A stretch of 5,825 bases of DNA from Paracoccaceae bacterium (GTDB taxonomy: Bacteria > Pseudomonadota > Alphaproteobacteria > Rhodobacterales > Rhodobacteraceae): assembly GCA_007131945.1 (NCBI GenBank), contig SLPP01000068.1:1-5825 (forward strand). Direction: 5' to 3'. Below are positions 1 through 5,825 of the stretch, piece by piece; positions within the stretch are counted from its first letter, which is position 1; every line of letters begins with the position of its first letter. A program made the translations under genes and the position numbers. The notes below the pieces were generated by a model. The model saw only the letters and a program-made list of their open reading frames with translations. It was not told where the DNA came from and did not search any database.

Positions 1-134
1 GACAGCCGGTCGGGCGTGTAGTACCACAGCTCGTGGCCGCGCGCCTGCGCCTCCTCGGCGATGCGGAAGGTGCTGTCGGCGTCGATGTTCACCCGCTCGA
101 CCGGGTCCATCTGGAAGGCAATGCGCAGCGCCAT
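1..134 (-). CDS. gshB: Glutathione synthetase, N-terminal fragment (cut by window edge)
   Basis: Glutathione synthetase joins gamma-glutamylcysteine and glycine with ATP in the cytoplasm, the second step of glutathione synthesis. Only the first 44 codons are here; the gene continues beyond the left edge. It starts with ATG at 132-134 (read on the minus strand) and begins MALRIAFQMDPVERVNIDAD, followed by a segment containing STFRIAEEAQARGHELWYY. This matches the GshB N-terminal domain: E. coli GshB has a similar MDP...NI..DSSF..LLEAQRRG.EL.Y pattern. The ATP-grasp catalytic part lies outside the window. The start is supported by AGGAG at 140-144, seven bases upstream. The gene is the third in a minus-strand series after rsmI and yraN, with a 97-bp gap that leaves room for its own promoter. 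No frame defect is visible in this part. Confidence 0.93.
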   Translation of the reverse strand, partial: MALRIAFQMDPVERVNIDADSTFRIAEEAQARGHELWYYTPDRL

Positions 135-139
135 GCGGG

Positions 140-144
140 CTCCT
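140..144 (-). promoter_or_regulatory. Ribosome binding site of gshB
   Basis: The minus strand reads AGGAG here, a strong Shine-Dalgarno core, with a spacing of five bases (135-139) to the ATG at 134. It fixes the gshB start. Confidence 0.75.
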
Positions 145-189
145 GTCGGTTGCGGCGTCCCGGTTGACTTGATGCACCGCGCTCCGGCT

Positions 190-217
190 GGATGCAATCG
201 GGGTGGATGCGATCGGG
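190..217. repeat. Two 13-bp direct repeats in the yraN-gshB gap
   Basis: GGATGCAATCGGG (190-202) and GGATGCGATCGGG (205-217) differ at one base and are separated by GT, giving a 15-bp period. They lie between the yraN stop and the gshB start, about 56 to 83 bases upstream of the gshB ATG. This could be a binding site ahead of gshB, or chance duplication in a G+C-rich spacer. No strong -35/-10 pair is visible beside it. The remainder of the gap shows only the gshB ribosome binding site. Confidence 0.5.
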
Positions 218-231
218 CGGAGGCCGCGCGG

Positions 232-621
232 TCAGGCGCCGAGCGCGTTCTCGATCACCTCGACCCGCCCCTGCGCATCGACCAGCGCCACGTCGATGCG
301 CGCCGGCGTGTCGAGCCCCGCCGGCTGGCCGCCCAGGAACTCGGCCGCGGCCGCCTGCAGCCGCGCCATCTGCGCCGGTCGCAGCCGCTGGGCGGCGGCG
401 GCGAGATCGCGCGCCTTCTTCACCTCGACGAAGACGAGCCCCGCCCCCCTGCCATCGGCGCCGCCCTCGCCGTCGCGCAGGATCAGGTCGATCTCGCCGC
501 CCCTGCCCCGCCAGCGCGTCGCCAGCACGGTCATGCCCCGCGCCGCATAATGCCGCGCCACCTGCGCCTCGGCCAGCCGCCCGGCCTGGTGCGCCAGCGC
601 GCCGCGCAGCCGCTCAGTCAT
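232..621 (-). CDS. yraN: YraN family (UPF0102) nuclease-like protein
   Basis: This small cytoplasmic protein of 129 residues belongs to the YraN/UPF0102 family, which has a restriction-endonuclease/Holliday-resolvase-like fold but no settled cellular role. The fold's core is visible: GEIDL at residues 42-46 and FVEVK at 64-68 give the spaced Glu/Asp...Glu-x-Lys pattern of PD-(D/E)xK nucleases. The helix carrying RLRPAQMARLQAAAAEFL and the terminal IENALG also fit the family. Length is close to the usual ~120. The reading frame is open for 36 more codons upstream, but that stretch lies inside rsmI in another frame and has no family similarity, so the ATG at 621 is chosen. This gives ATGACTGA, an 8-nt overlap with the end of rsmI, typical of translational coupling. 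The site has only a G-rich upstream stretch and no classical Shine-Dalgarno. Family assignment is firm; biochemical function is not. Confidence 0.9.
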   Translation of the reverse strand: MTERLRGALAHQAGRLAEAQVARHYAARGMTVLATRWRGRGGEIDLILRDGEGGADGRGAGLVFVEVKKARDLAAAAQRLRPAQMARLQAAAAEFLGGQPAGLDTPARIDVALVDAQGRVEVIENALGA

Positions 622-1480
622 CGCCCCGCCCCCGCTGCCGCGCCAGCGCCGTCTGGTAGACCTGCCGGCGCGGCAGGCCGAGCTCGGCCGCCACCCGGTC
701 CACTGCCGCGCGCAGGCTGTCCTCTTCAAGCGCCATATCGAGCGCCGCCTCCAGATCGTCCGCCGCCACCGCCGCCGCCGCCGGTCGGTCGGTCAGCACC
801 ACAACCTCGCCCTTCACCTCGCGCCCGGCGAACCGCTCGGCCAGTTCGCCCAGGCTGCCGCGCAGCACCTCCTCGTGCCGCTTGGTCAGCTCGCGGCAGA
901 CCACCGCCGCGCGCCCGGCGCCGAAGACCGGCACCATCTCGGCCAAGAGCCGCGCGACGCGGCGCGGCGATTCGTAGAAGATGCATGTGGCCGGGATCGC
1001 CGCCGCCTCGGCGAGATACGCCCTGCGCGCCCCGGATGCGGCGGGCGGAAAGCCGAGGAAGGCGAAGCGGTCGGTGGGCAGCCCGGCGACCGCCAGCGCC
1101 GCCAGCACCGCCGAGGCGCCGGGCACGGCATGCACCGCATGGCCCGCCGCCAGCGCCGCGCGCACCAGCTGGTAGCCCGGATCGGCCACCAGCGGCGTGC
1201 CGGCTTCCGAGGCATAGGCAAGCGACTTCCCCTCGGCCAGCGCCGCCAGAAGCCGCGGCCGCATCCGCGCGCCGTTGTGGTCGTGATAGGCGAGCAGCGG
1301 CCGCCCACCGGGGCTCAGCCCGTGGATCTGCATCAGATGGCGCAGGCTGCGCGTGTCCTCGGCGGCCAGCACCTCGGCCTGGGCGAGGACGTCGAGCGCG
1401 CGCAGCGTGACGTCGCGCGCCGCCCCGATCGGGGTCGCGACGAGCCACAGGCCGGGGGCGAGCGGCGCGGGCGCGCTCAT
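614..1480 (-). CDS. rsmI: 16S rRNA (cytidine(1402)-2'-O)-methyltransferase RsmI
   Basis: RsmI uses S-adenosylmethionine to 2'-O-methylate C1402 in the decoding centre of 16S rRNA, partnering RsmH, which methylates N4 of the same base. The tetrapyrrole-methylase-type fold is complete. Family motifs in order are VATPIG (14-19), AAEDTR (39-44), YHDHN (65-69), SEAGTPLVADPG (91-102), PGASAVLAAL (120-129), GLPTD (133-137), YESPRR (169-174) and RELTK (196-200). Starting at the ATG at 1480 gives 288 residues, close to E. coli RsmI (286), and places VATPIG at the expected distance from the N-terminus. A GTG at 1531 in the same frame would add 17 residues made of PRDE-like repeats; I disfavour it because the extension is low-complexity and non-family. 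Neither start has a strong Shine-Dalgarno. The gene is divergent from the lipoprotein gene and overlaps yraN. Confidence 0.96.
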   Translation of the reverse strand: MSAPAPLAPGLWLVATPIGAARDVTLRALDVLAQAEVLAAEDTRSLRHLMQIHGLSPGGRPLLAYHDHNGARMRPRLLAALAEGKSLAYASEAGTPLVADPGYQLVRAALAAGHAVHAVPGASAVLAALAVAGLPTDRFAFLGFPPAASGARRAYLAEAAAIPATCIFYESPRRVARLLAEMVPVFGAGRAAVVCRELTKRHEEVLRGSLGELAERFAGREVKGEVVVLTDRPAAAAVAADDLEAALDMALEEDSLRAAVDRVAAELGLPRRQVYQTALARQRGRGDD

Positions 1481-1500
1481 CGCCGGGCCGTCATGGTCTC

Positions 1501-1536
1501 GGGGCTCATCGCGCGGCTCATCTCGGGGCACTCATG
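1501..1536. repeat. Three degenerate 12-bp tandem repeats in the divergent intergenic region
   Basis: Three adjacent units are GGGGCTCATCGC (1501-1512), GCGGCTCATCTC (1513-1524) and GGGGCACTCATG (1525-1536). Each contains a CTCAT core and the first and third share GGGGC. On the minus strand they could be translated from the GTG at 1531 as PRDE/PRDE/PRDH in frame with rsmI, but that extension is probably not part of the protein. They sit between rsmI and the lipoprotein gene, where promoters are expected. Confidence 0.5.
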
Positions 1537-1538
1537 CG

Positions 1539-1567
1539 TTTACTTCGCCCCCTTCAGTCCGTAGTCT
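1539..1567 (+). promoter_or_regulatory. Possible weak sigma70-type promoter for the lipoprotein gene and glnD
   Basis: TTTACT (1539-1544) matches TTGACA at four of six bases. TAGTCT (1562-1567) matches TATAAT at three of six, with a 17-bp spacer. It would give a leader of about 30 bases before the ATG at 1606. Alphaproteobacterial promoters are often poor matches, but so are chance hits, so this is only a candidate. I could not find a convincing counterpart for rsmI on the other strand. Confidence 0.22.
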
Positions 1568-1593
1568 GGGACGGCCGTTTCTGCAGGACGCCC

Positions 1594-1601
1594 GGAAGGA
1601 G
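1594..1601 (+). promoter_or_regulatory. Ribosome binding site of the lipoprotein gene
   Basis: GGAAGGAG ends four bases before the ATG at 1606. This strong Shine-Dalgarno decides the start against an in-frame ATG at 1534, which would add 24 residues ahead of the signal peptide. Confidence 0.75.
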
Positions 1602-1605
1602 CCCC

Positions 1606-2805
1606 ATGACTGCCGTTTTCTCTCTTGTCCGCTGGCTTGGCAAGTACGCGCCGCTGCGCGGCCTTGCCGCGCTCACCGGTGTCCTCGCGCTGGCGGCCTG
1701 CGAACCCATGGCCTTCACCGGCGCCGCGCCCTCCGCGCCGCGCGTCGATCCGGGCACGCCGGTCCAGGTCGCGCTGCTGGTGCCCTCGGGTGCGGGCGAT
1801 GCCGGCAGGAATGTCCTGGCCGAGAGCCTGGAGAACGCCGCCCGGCTCGCGGCGCGGGATCTCTCGGGCGTGCGCATCGACCTGCGGGTCTATTCCACCG
1901 CCGGCAACCCGCAGCTGGCCGCGCAGGCCGCCGCCCGCGCCGCCGACGAGGGGGCGCAGATCATCCTCGGCCCGGTCTTCGGCTCCGAGGCGCGCCCGGC
2001 GGGTGAAGCCGTGGCCGCGCGCGGGATCAACGTGCTCAGCTTCTCCAACGACATCTCGGTCGCCGGCGGCAATGTCTTCGTCCTCGGCCTGACCTTCGAG
2101 AACACCGCCAGGCGGCTTCTGAACTACGCCGCCAGCCAGGGCCGCGGGCAGGTCATGATCGTGGCCGAGCGTACCCCGTCCGGCCGCGCCGCGATCGATG
2201 CCGTGCGCATGGCCGCGCCCGGCACCGGCGCCAGCGTCGTCGCCGTCGAAACCTTCGAATTCTCGCAGCAGGGCGTGGTGGAGGCGCTGCCGCGGATATC
2301 GGAGACGGCGCGCGGCTCGGGGGCGGACACGATCCTCTTCTCGTCGGGCAACGACGGGGCGCTGCCGCTGCTGGCCCAGCTTCTGCCGGACAACCGCGTC
2401 GGCCCGCCGCGCTTCCAGTACATGGGCCTGACCCGCTGGGACATCCCGCCGGCCTCCCTGCAGCAGCGCGGCCTGCAGGGCGGCTGGTTCGCCAAGCCCG
2501 ACCCGGCGCTGGCCGCCCAGTTCGAGGATCGCTACCGCGCCGCCTACGGCGCCAGCCCGCATCCGATCGCCGGGCTGGCCTATGACGGCATTGCCGCGGT
2601 CGGCGCGCTGATCTCGACCGGGCGCGGCGATGCGCTGTCGCGCGCGTCGCTGACCCAGGGCTCGGGCTTTGCCGGCGTCAACGGCGTCTTCCGGCTCCTG
2701 CCGAACGGGCGCAACCAGCGCGGCCTCGCCGTCGCCACGATCCGCGACAACCAGGTGGTGATCCTCGACCGCGCGCCGCGCAGCTTCGTCGGCCCGGGGT
2801 TCTGA
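1606..2805 (+). CDS. Penicillin-binding protein activator, LpoA/LppC-like lipoprotein
   Basis: This 399-residue protein is probably an envelope lipoprotein of the family containing E. coli LpoA, which stimulates the peptidoglycan synthase PBP1A. A basic N-terminus is followed by a hydrophobic stretch ending in lipobox LAAC, with Cys32 as the lipidated residue. Glu at +2 rather than Asp would, under the E. coli rule, favour the outer membrane. A proline/alanine-rich linker (about 33-52) leads to a type I periplasmic-binding-protein fold: PVQVALLVPSG (from 52), then ILGPVFGSEA, INVLSFSND and GLAYDGIAAVGALI. E. coli LpoA is much longer (about 680 residues) because of an N-terminal TPR domain; that domain is absent here, so only the C-terminal module is represented. 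The gene is divergent from rsmI, as lpoA is from yraL in E. coli, and glnD follows 13 nt after its stop. An amino-acid ABC transporter substrate-binding role is less likely, since no transporter genes are adjacent. Direct PBP activation in this lineage is inferred. Confidence 0.85.
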   Translation: MTAVFSLVRWLGKYAPLRGLAALTGVLALAACEPMAFTGAAPSAPRVDPGTPVQVALLVPSGAGDAGRNVLAESLENAARLAARDLSGVRIDLRVYSTAGNPQLAAQAAARAADEGAQIILGPVFGSEARPAGEAVAARGINVLSFSNDISVAGGNVFVLGLTFENTARRLLNYAASQGRGQVMIVAERTPSGRAAIDAVRMAAPGTGASVVAVETFEFSQQGVVEALPRISETARGSGADTILFSSGNDGALPLLAQLLPDNRVGPPRFQYMGLTRWDIPPASLQQRGLQGGWFAKPDPALAAQFEDRYRAAYGASPHPIAGLAYDGIAAVGALISTGRGDALSRASLTQGSGFAGVNGVFRLLPNGRNQRGLAVATIRDNQVVILDRAPRSFVGPGF

Positions 2806-2808
2806 AGG
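2804..2808 (+). promoter_or_regulatory. Probable ribosome binding site of glnD
   Basis: GAAGG overlaps the TGA of the upstream lipoprotein gene and lies ten bases before the GTG at 2819. It is a moderate Shine-Dalgarno. A second GAAGG (2815-2819) runs into the GTG and is too close to act. The arrangement suggests coupling of glnD translation to the upstream gene. Confidence 0.45.
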
Positions 2809-2818
2809 TCCGCCGAAG

Positions 2819-5653
2819 GTGACCCCCGGCCTGCCCGGCGCTCCGACGCTGCCGCCCGGCGCCACGCAGGGCGCCGGCACGGCCTTCGCCGCCCCGCCCG
2901 CCCCGCGCGAGCCGCTGATCATCGAGCCGGCACGGATCGTCGATCTGCCCGACCTCGACCGCCGCCTTGCCGAGGCGCTGGCGGCCGAGGACGACAACCG
3001 CGCCCGGCGGCAGGCGGTGGTGCAGGTCCTGGCCGAGGCGCTGCGCCGCGGCAACGCCACGCTCGGCGCCGCGCTCGCCGCCGCGCCGCGCGACGCCCGC
3101 GCCTTCGTCCGCGCCCAGACCTGGCTCGTCGACGTCATCGTGACCGCGGCGGTGAACGTCGCCGGCACGGCGCTGCACCCGCTCCACAACCCGACCCGCG
3201 GCGAGCGGCTCTGCGTGATGGCGGTCGGCGGCTACGGTCGGGCCGAGATGGCGCCGCATTCCGACGTCGACCTGCTGTTCCTGACGCCGTGGAAGGTCAC
3301 CGGCTGGGCGGAAAGCGTGATCGAATCGACGCTCTACATCCTCTGGGACCTGAAGCTGAAGGTCGGCCATGCCAGCCGCACGGTCGAGGACTGCCTGCGT
3401 CTGGCCCGCGACGACACCACGATCCGCACCGCGCTGCTGGAAAACCGCTGGCTCTGCGGCGACCGCGATCTCGGCCGGGTGCTCAAGGACCGGCTCTGGA
3501 CCGAGCTCTTCCCCGCCACCCGGTCGCAATTCGTCGAGGCCAAGCTCGCCGAGCGCGCCGAGCGGCACCGGAAACAGGGCGGCGCGCGCTACATGCTCGA
3601 GCCCAATGTCAAGGAGGGCAAGGGCGGGCTCAGGGACCTGCAGACGCTCTACTGGATCGCGAAATACATCTACCGCGTCGGCCAGGCGGCGGAACTGGTC
3701 GAGCACGGCTTCTTCACCGAGGAGGAATACCAGACCTTCCGCGAGGCCGAGACCTTCCTCTGGGCGGTGCGCTGCCACATGCACCACCTGACCGGCCGCG
3801 CCACCGACCAGCTGACCTTCGATCTGCAGGTGCTGGTCGCCGAGCGGATGGGCTATGCCGATCACGGCGGCAGGCGCGGGGTCGAGCATTTCATGCAGGC
3901 CTATTTCCGCCACGCCACCCATGTCGGCGAACTGACCCGCATCTTCCTCACCGGGCTCGAGGCGCGGCATGTCAAGCGCGCACCCGACCTCTTGCGCCTG
4001 CTGCGCCGCAGGAAGAAGGTCAGGCCCGGCTACCGGGTGGATCTCAACCGGCTCAACGTCACCGATCCCGGGGCCTTCCTTGCCGATCCGCTGAACCTCC
4101 TGCGCATCTTCGAGGAGGGGCTGCGCACCGGGCTGCTCTTGCATCCCGACGCGATGCGGCTCATCGCCGCCAACCTGCACCTGATCGACGCCGAGCTGCG
4201 CGAGAACCCCGAAGCGGTGCGCATCTTCATCGACCTGATGCTGAAACACGGCAATCCCGAACGCGCGCTGCGGCGGATGAACGAGCTCGGCGTCCTTTCC
4301 GCCTTCATCCCCGAATTCGAGCCGATCGTGGCGATGATGCAGTTCAACGTCTACCACCACTACACGGTCGACGAGCACACGATCAGGTGCATCAGCGTGC
4401 TCGCCCAGATCGAGCGCGGCGAACTGGTCGAGGAACTGCCCATCGCCAGCCGCATCCTCGAGGAAGGCGTCAACCGCCGCGTGCTCTACGTCGCGCTGCT
4501 TCTCCACGACATCGGCAAGGGCCGGCCCGAGGACCACTCGATCCTCGGCGCGCAGATCGCCCGCCGCGTCGCCCCCCGCCTCGGCCTCAATGCCGAGGAA
4601 TGCGAGACCGTCGAATGGCTGGTGCGCCATCACCTGCTCATGTCCGACACCGCCCAGAAGCGCGACATCGGCGATCCGCGCACGGTGCGCGACTTCGCCA
4701 AGGCGGTGGCGACGAGGAAGCGGCTCGACCTGCTGACCGTGCTCACCGTCTGCGACATCCGCGGCGTCGGCCCGGCCACCTGGAACAACTGGAAGGCGAT
4801 GCTTCTGCGGCAACTTTACCGCGACACCGCCGAGACGCTGGAAACCGGGCTCGAGGCCGTCACCCGCTCCAAGCGCGAGAGCGAGGCCAAGCGCGCCCTG
4901 CGCGCCGCGCTCGCCGACTGGCCGCAGCGCGACCTCCGCGCCGAGACCGCGCGCCATTACGGCCCGTACTGGCAGGGGCTGGCGACCGGGACGCATGTCG
5001 CCTTCGCCCGTCTGCTGCGCGATATCGGCCCGGCCGAGATCCGCATCGACCTGCATCCCGACGAGGCGCGCGACGCCACCCGCGCCTGTTTCGTCCTCGC
5101 CGATCATCCCGGCATCTTCTCGCGGCTGGCGGGCGCGCTGGCGCTCGTCGGCGCCAATGTCGTCGATGCGCGCACCTATACCACCAAGGACGGCTTCGCC
5201 ACCGCCGTCTTCTGGATCCAGGACGCCGAGGGCCGCCCCTACGAGCTTGAACGCCTGCCCCGCCTGCGCCGGATGATCGAGCGCACCTTCGCCGGCGAGG
5301 TCGTCGCCACCGAGGCGCTGAAGGACCGCGACCGGGTGAAGAAGCGCGAACGCCAATTCCGCATCCCCACCACGATCAGCTTCGACAACGAGGGCTCGGA
5401 CATCTACACGATCATCGAGGTCGATACCCGCGACCGGCCGGGGTTGCTCTACGACCTCACGCGAACGCTCGCGGCGAACAACATCTACATTGCCTCGGCG
5501 GTGATCGCGACCTATGGGGTGCAGGTGGTCGATACCTTCTACGTGAAAGACATGTTCGGGCTGAAGCTGCACACAAGGGCGAAGCAGGAAGCGCTGGAGC
5601 GCAAGCTCCGCGCCGCCATCGCCGCCGGCGCCCAGCGTGCGGGCGGCCAGTGA
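2819..5653 (+). CDS. glnD: Bifunctional [protein-PII] uridylyltransferase / uridylyl-removing enzyme GlnD
   Basis: GlnD senses glutamine. When glutamine is low it uridylylates PII proteins (GlnB/GlnK) with UTP; when it is high it removes UMP, thereby steering glutamine synthetase adenylylation and NtrBC signalling in the cytoplasm. All domains are present in 944 residues. The nucleotidyltransferase has GGYGR (137-141) and the metal-binding pair Asp149/Asp151 in SDVDLLF. The linker domain has PNVKEGKGGLRD (262-273). The HD hydrolase has H520 in YTVDEH, H563-D564 in LLHDIGKG, H604-H605 and D646. Two C-terminal ACT domains begin near 756 (ADHPGIFSRLAGAL) and 861 (DTRDRPGLLYDLT). No catalytic residue looks lost, so both activities should be intact. 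The GTG start at 2819 is the only ATG/GTG/TTG between the preceding in-frame stop (2759) and conserved sequence. It gives an unusual leader of about 35 Pro/Ala/Gly-rich residues. The gene follows the lipoprotein gene by 13 nt, probably in one transcript. Confidence 0.97.
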   Translation: MTPGLPGAPTLPPGATQGAGTAFAAPPAPREPLIIEPARIVDLPDLDRRLAEALAAEDDNRARRQAVVQVLAEALRRGNATLGAALAAAPRDARAFVRAQTWLVDVIVTAAVNVAGTALHPLHNPTRGERLCVMAVGGYGRAEMAPHSDVDLLFLTPWKVTGWAESVIESTLYILWDLKLKVGHASRTVEDCLRLARDDTTIRTALLENRWLCGDRDLGRVLKDRLWTELFPATRSQFVEAKLAERAERHRKQGGARYMLEPNVKEGKGGLRDLQTLYWIAKYIYRVGQAAELVEHGFFTEEEYQTFREAETFLWAVRCHMHHLTGRATDQLTFDLQVLVAERMGYADHGGRRGVEHFMQAYFRHATHVGELTRIFLTGLEARHVKRAPDLLRLLRRRKKVRPGYRVDLNRLNVTDPGAFLADPLNLLRIFEEGLRTGLLLHPDAMRLIAANLHLIDAELRENPEAVRIFIDLMLKHGNPERALRRMNELGVLSAFIPEFEPIVAMMQFNVYHHYTVDEHTIRCISVLAQIERGELVEELPIASRILEEGVNRRVLYVALLLHDIGKGRPEDHSILGAQIARRVAPRLGLNAEECETVEWLVRHHLLMSDTAQKRDIGDPRTVRDFAKAVATRKRLDLLTVLTVCDIRGVGPATWNNWKAMLLRQLYRDTAETLETGLEAVTRSKRESEAKRALRAALADWPQRDLRAETARHYGPYWQGLATGTHVAFARLLRDIGPAEIRIDLHPDEARDATRACFVLADHPGIFSRLAGALALVGANVVDARTYTTKDGFATAVFWIQDAEGRPYELERLPRLRRMIERTFAGEVVATEALKDRDRVKKRERQFRIPTTISFDNEGSDIYTIIEVDTRDRPGLLYDLTRTLAANNIYIASAVIATYGVQVVDTFYVKDMFGLKLHTRAKQEALERKLRAAIAAGAQRAGGQ

Positions 5654-5825
5654 CGCCATGACGCCGCGAACAGGCGCGCCGGCCGCCGGATCCGGCAGGG
5701 CAGCAACCGCTCTCCCGGTGGCGGCACCGACGGTCGAGAAATGGTCAAGATCACGGCTTTTGTCACATTTTTACAGAAACTTGCCCGTCTGTCCGCTGGC
5801 GGACCGTCGCCGTCGCCGTGCTGAA
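5654..5825. other. Region after glnD with no convincing gene; A+T-rich patch near the right edge
   Basis: Two short frames occur here. The ATG at 5658, four bases after the glnD stop, opens a frame that runs unbroken for 56 codons to the window edge. It has no Shine-Dalgarno and no recognisable similarity, and its composition (Arg/Ala/Pro-rich) looks like non-coding G+C-rich DNA. The ATG at 5741 gives only 27 codons. The patch at about 5737-5782 is clearly richer in A+T than anything else in the window, as expected of a promoter or operator. It includes TGTCACATTTTTACA (5761-5775), an imperfect dyad. I see no rho-independent terminator (strong stem plus T run) directly after glnD, so transcription may continue or end by another mechanism. 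Confidence 0.4.
5685..5696. repeat. 12-bp perfect palindrome downstream of glnD
   Basis: GCCGGATCCGGC is its own reverse complement and lies 31 bases after the glnD stop. As RNA it could form only a four-pair stem with a GAUC loop and has no T run after it, so it is a poor terminator. It may be a protein-binding dyad or chance in G+C-rich DNA. Confidence 0.35.

Noticed and set aside
61..1410. A 449-codon plus-strand frame across gshB, yraN and rsmI
   Set aside because: Its product is a run of Pro/Arg/Ala without a domain, antisense to three well-supported minus-strand genes.
1481..1531. Extended rsmI start at GTG 1531
   Set aside because: It adds 17 repeat-like residues (PRDE units) not expected in the family, while the ATG at 1480 gives a length and motif spacing like E. 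coli RsmI. It is kept as a possibility only in the repeat entry.
1534..1605. Extended start of the lipoprotein at ATG 1534
   Set aside because: The 24 added residues would precede and disrupt a normal lipoprotein signal peptide, and the strong GGAAGGAG lies right before the ATG at 1606.
1540..3189. A 549-codon minus-strand frame under the lipoprotein gene and the start of glnD
   Set aside because: Composition is that of an antisense shadow (Arg/Ala/Gly-rich) and it shows no family similarity. The plus-strand lipoprotein with lipobox and strong ribosome binding site is the real gene.
2678..5659. A 993-codon open frame on the minus strand covering all of glnD
   Set aside because: It mirrors the glnD codons in antisense, a common effect of G/C-rich third positions. 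Its translation has no recognisable domain, while glnD on the other strand has every expected motif.
5539..5766. A 75-codon minus-strand frame over the glnD 3' end
   Set aside because: Most of it is antisense to the second ACT domain of GlnD, with no motif and no ribosome binding site evident.
5658..5825. Possible partial gene starting four bases after glnD
   Set aside because: Although open to the window edge, it has no ribosome binding site or recognisable protein similarity. An open stretch of 56 codons is not unusual at this G+C content.

Overview
The window is about 70% G+C by eye, with strong G/C bias at codon third positions. The protein sequences read as alphaproteobacterial, most likely Rhodobacteraceae (Paracoccus/Rhodobacter-like). 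That placement is inferred from the style of the RsmI, GlnD and GshB sequences, not from a database search. I see chromosomal housekeeping genes and no transposase, phage gene, CRISPR array, tRNA or rRNA.

Layout. Minus strand, read right to left: rsmI (16S rRNA C1402 2'-O-methyltransferase, 1480 to 614), then a YraN/UPF0102-family nuclease-like protein overlapping it by 8 nt (621 to 232), then after a 97-bp gap the first 44 codons of gshB (glutathione synthetase), which runs off the left edge. Plus strand: a lipoprotein of the LpoA/LppC penicillin-binding-protein-activator family (1606-2805), followed 13 nt later by glnD (2819-5653), the bifunctional PII uridylyltransferase/uridylyl-removing enzyme. 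The two groups diverge from a 125-bp region (1481-1605) that probably holds promoters in both directions. The last 172 bp carry no convincing gene. They include a 12-bp palindrome and a conspicuous A+T-rich patch that may be a control region for the next gene.

How the genes work together. rsmI and yraN are probably translationally coupled, and gshB may be co-transcribed with them or have its own promoter. The rsmI / LpoA-like / yraN neighbourhood also exists in E. coli (yraL-lpoA-yraN), so this is an old gene association. glnD encodes the primary glutamine sensor of the nitrogen regulatory cascade, and its close spacing behind the lipoprotein gene suggests shared transcription. I found no evidence for a previously undescribed system. 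The points worth a second look are modest: the lipoprotein-glnD pairing, short repeats in both minus-strand leader regions, an atypical GlnD N-terminus, and the A+T-rich dyad near the right edge.
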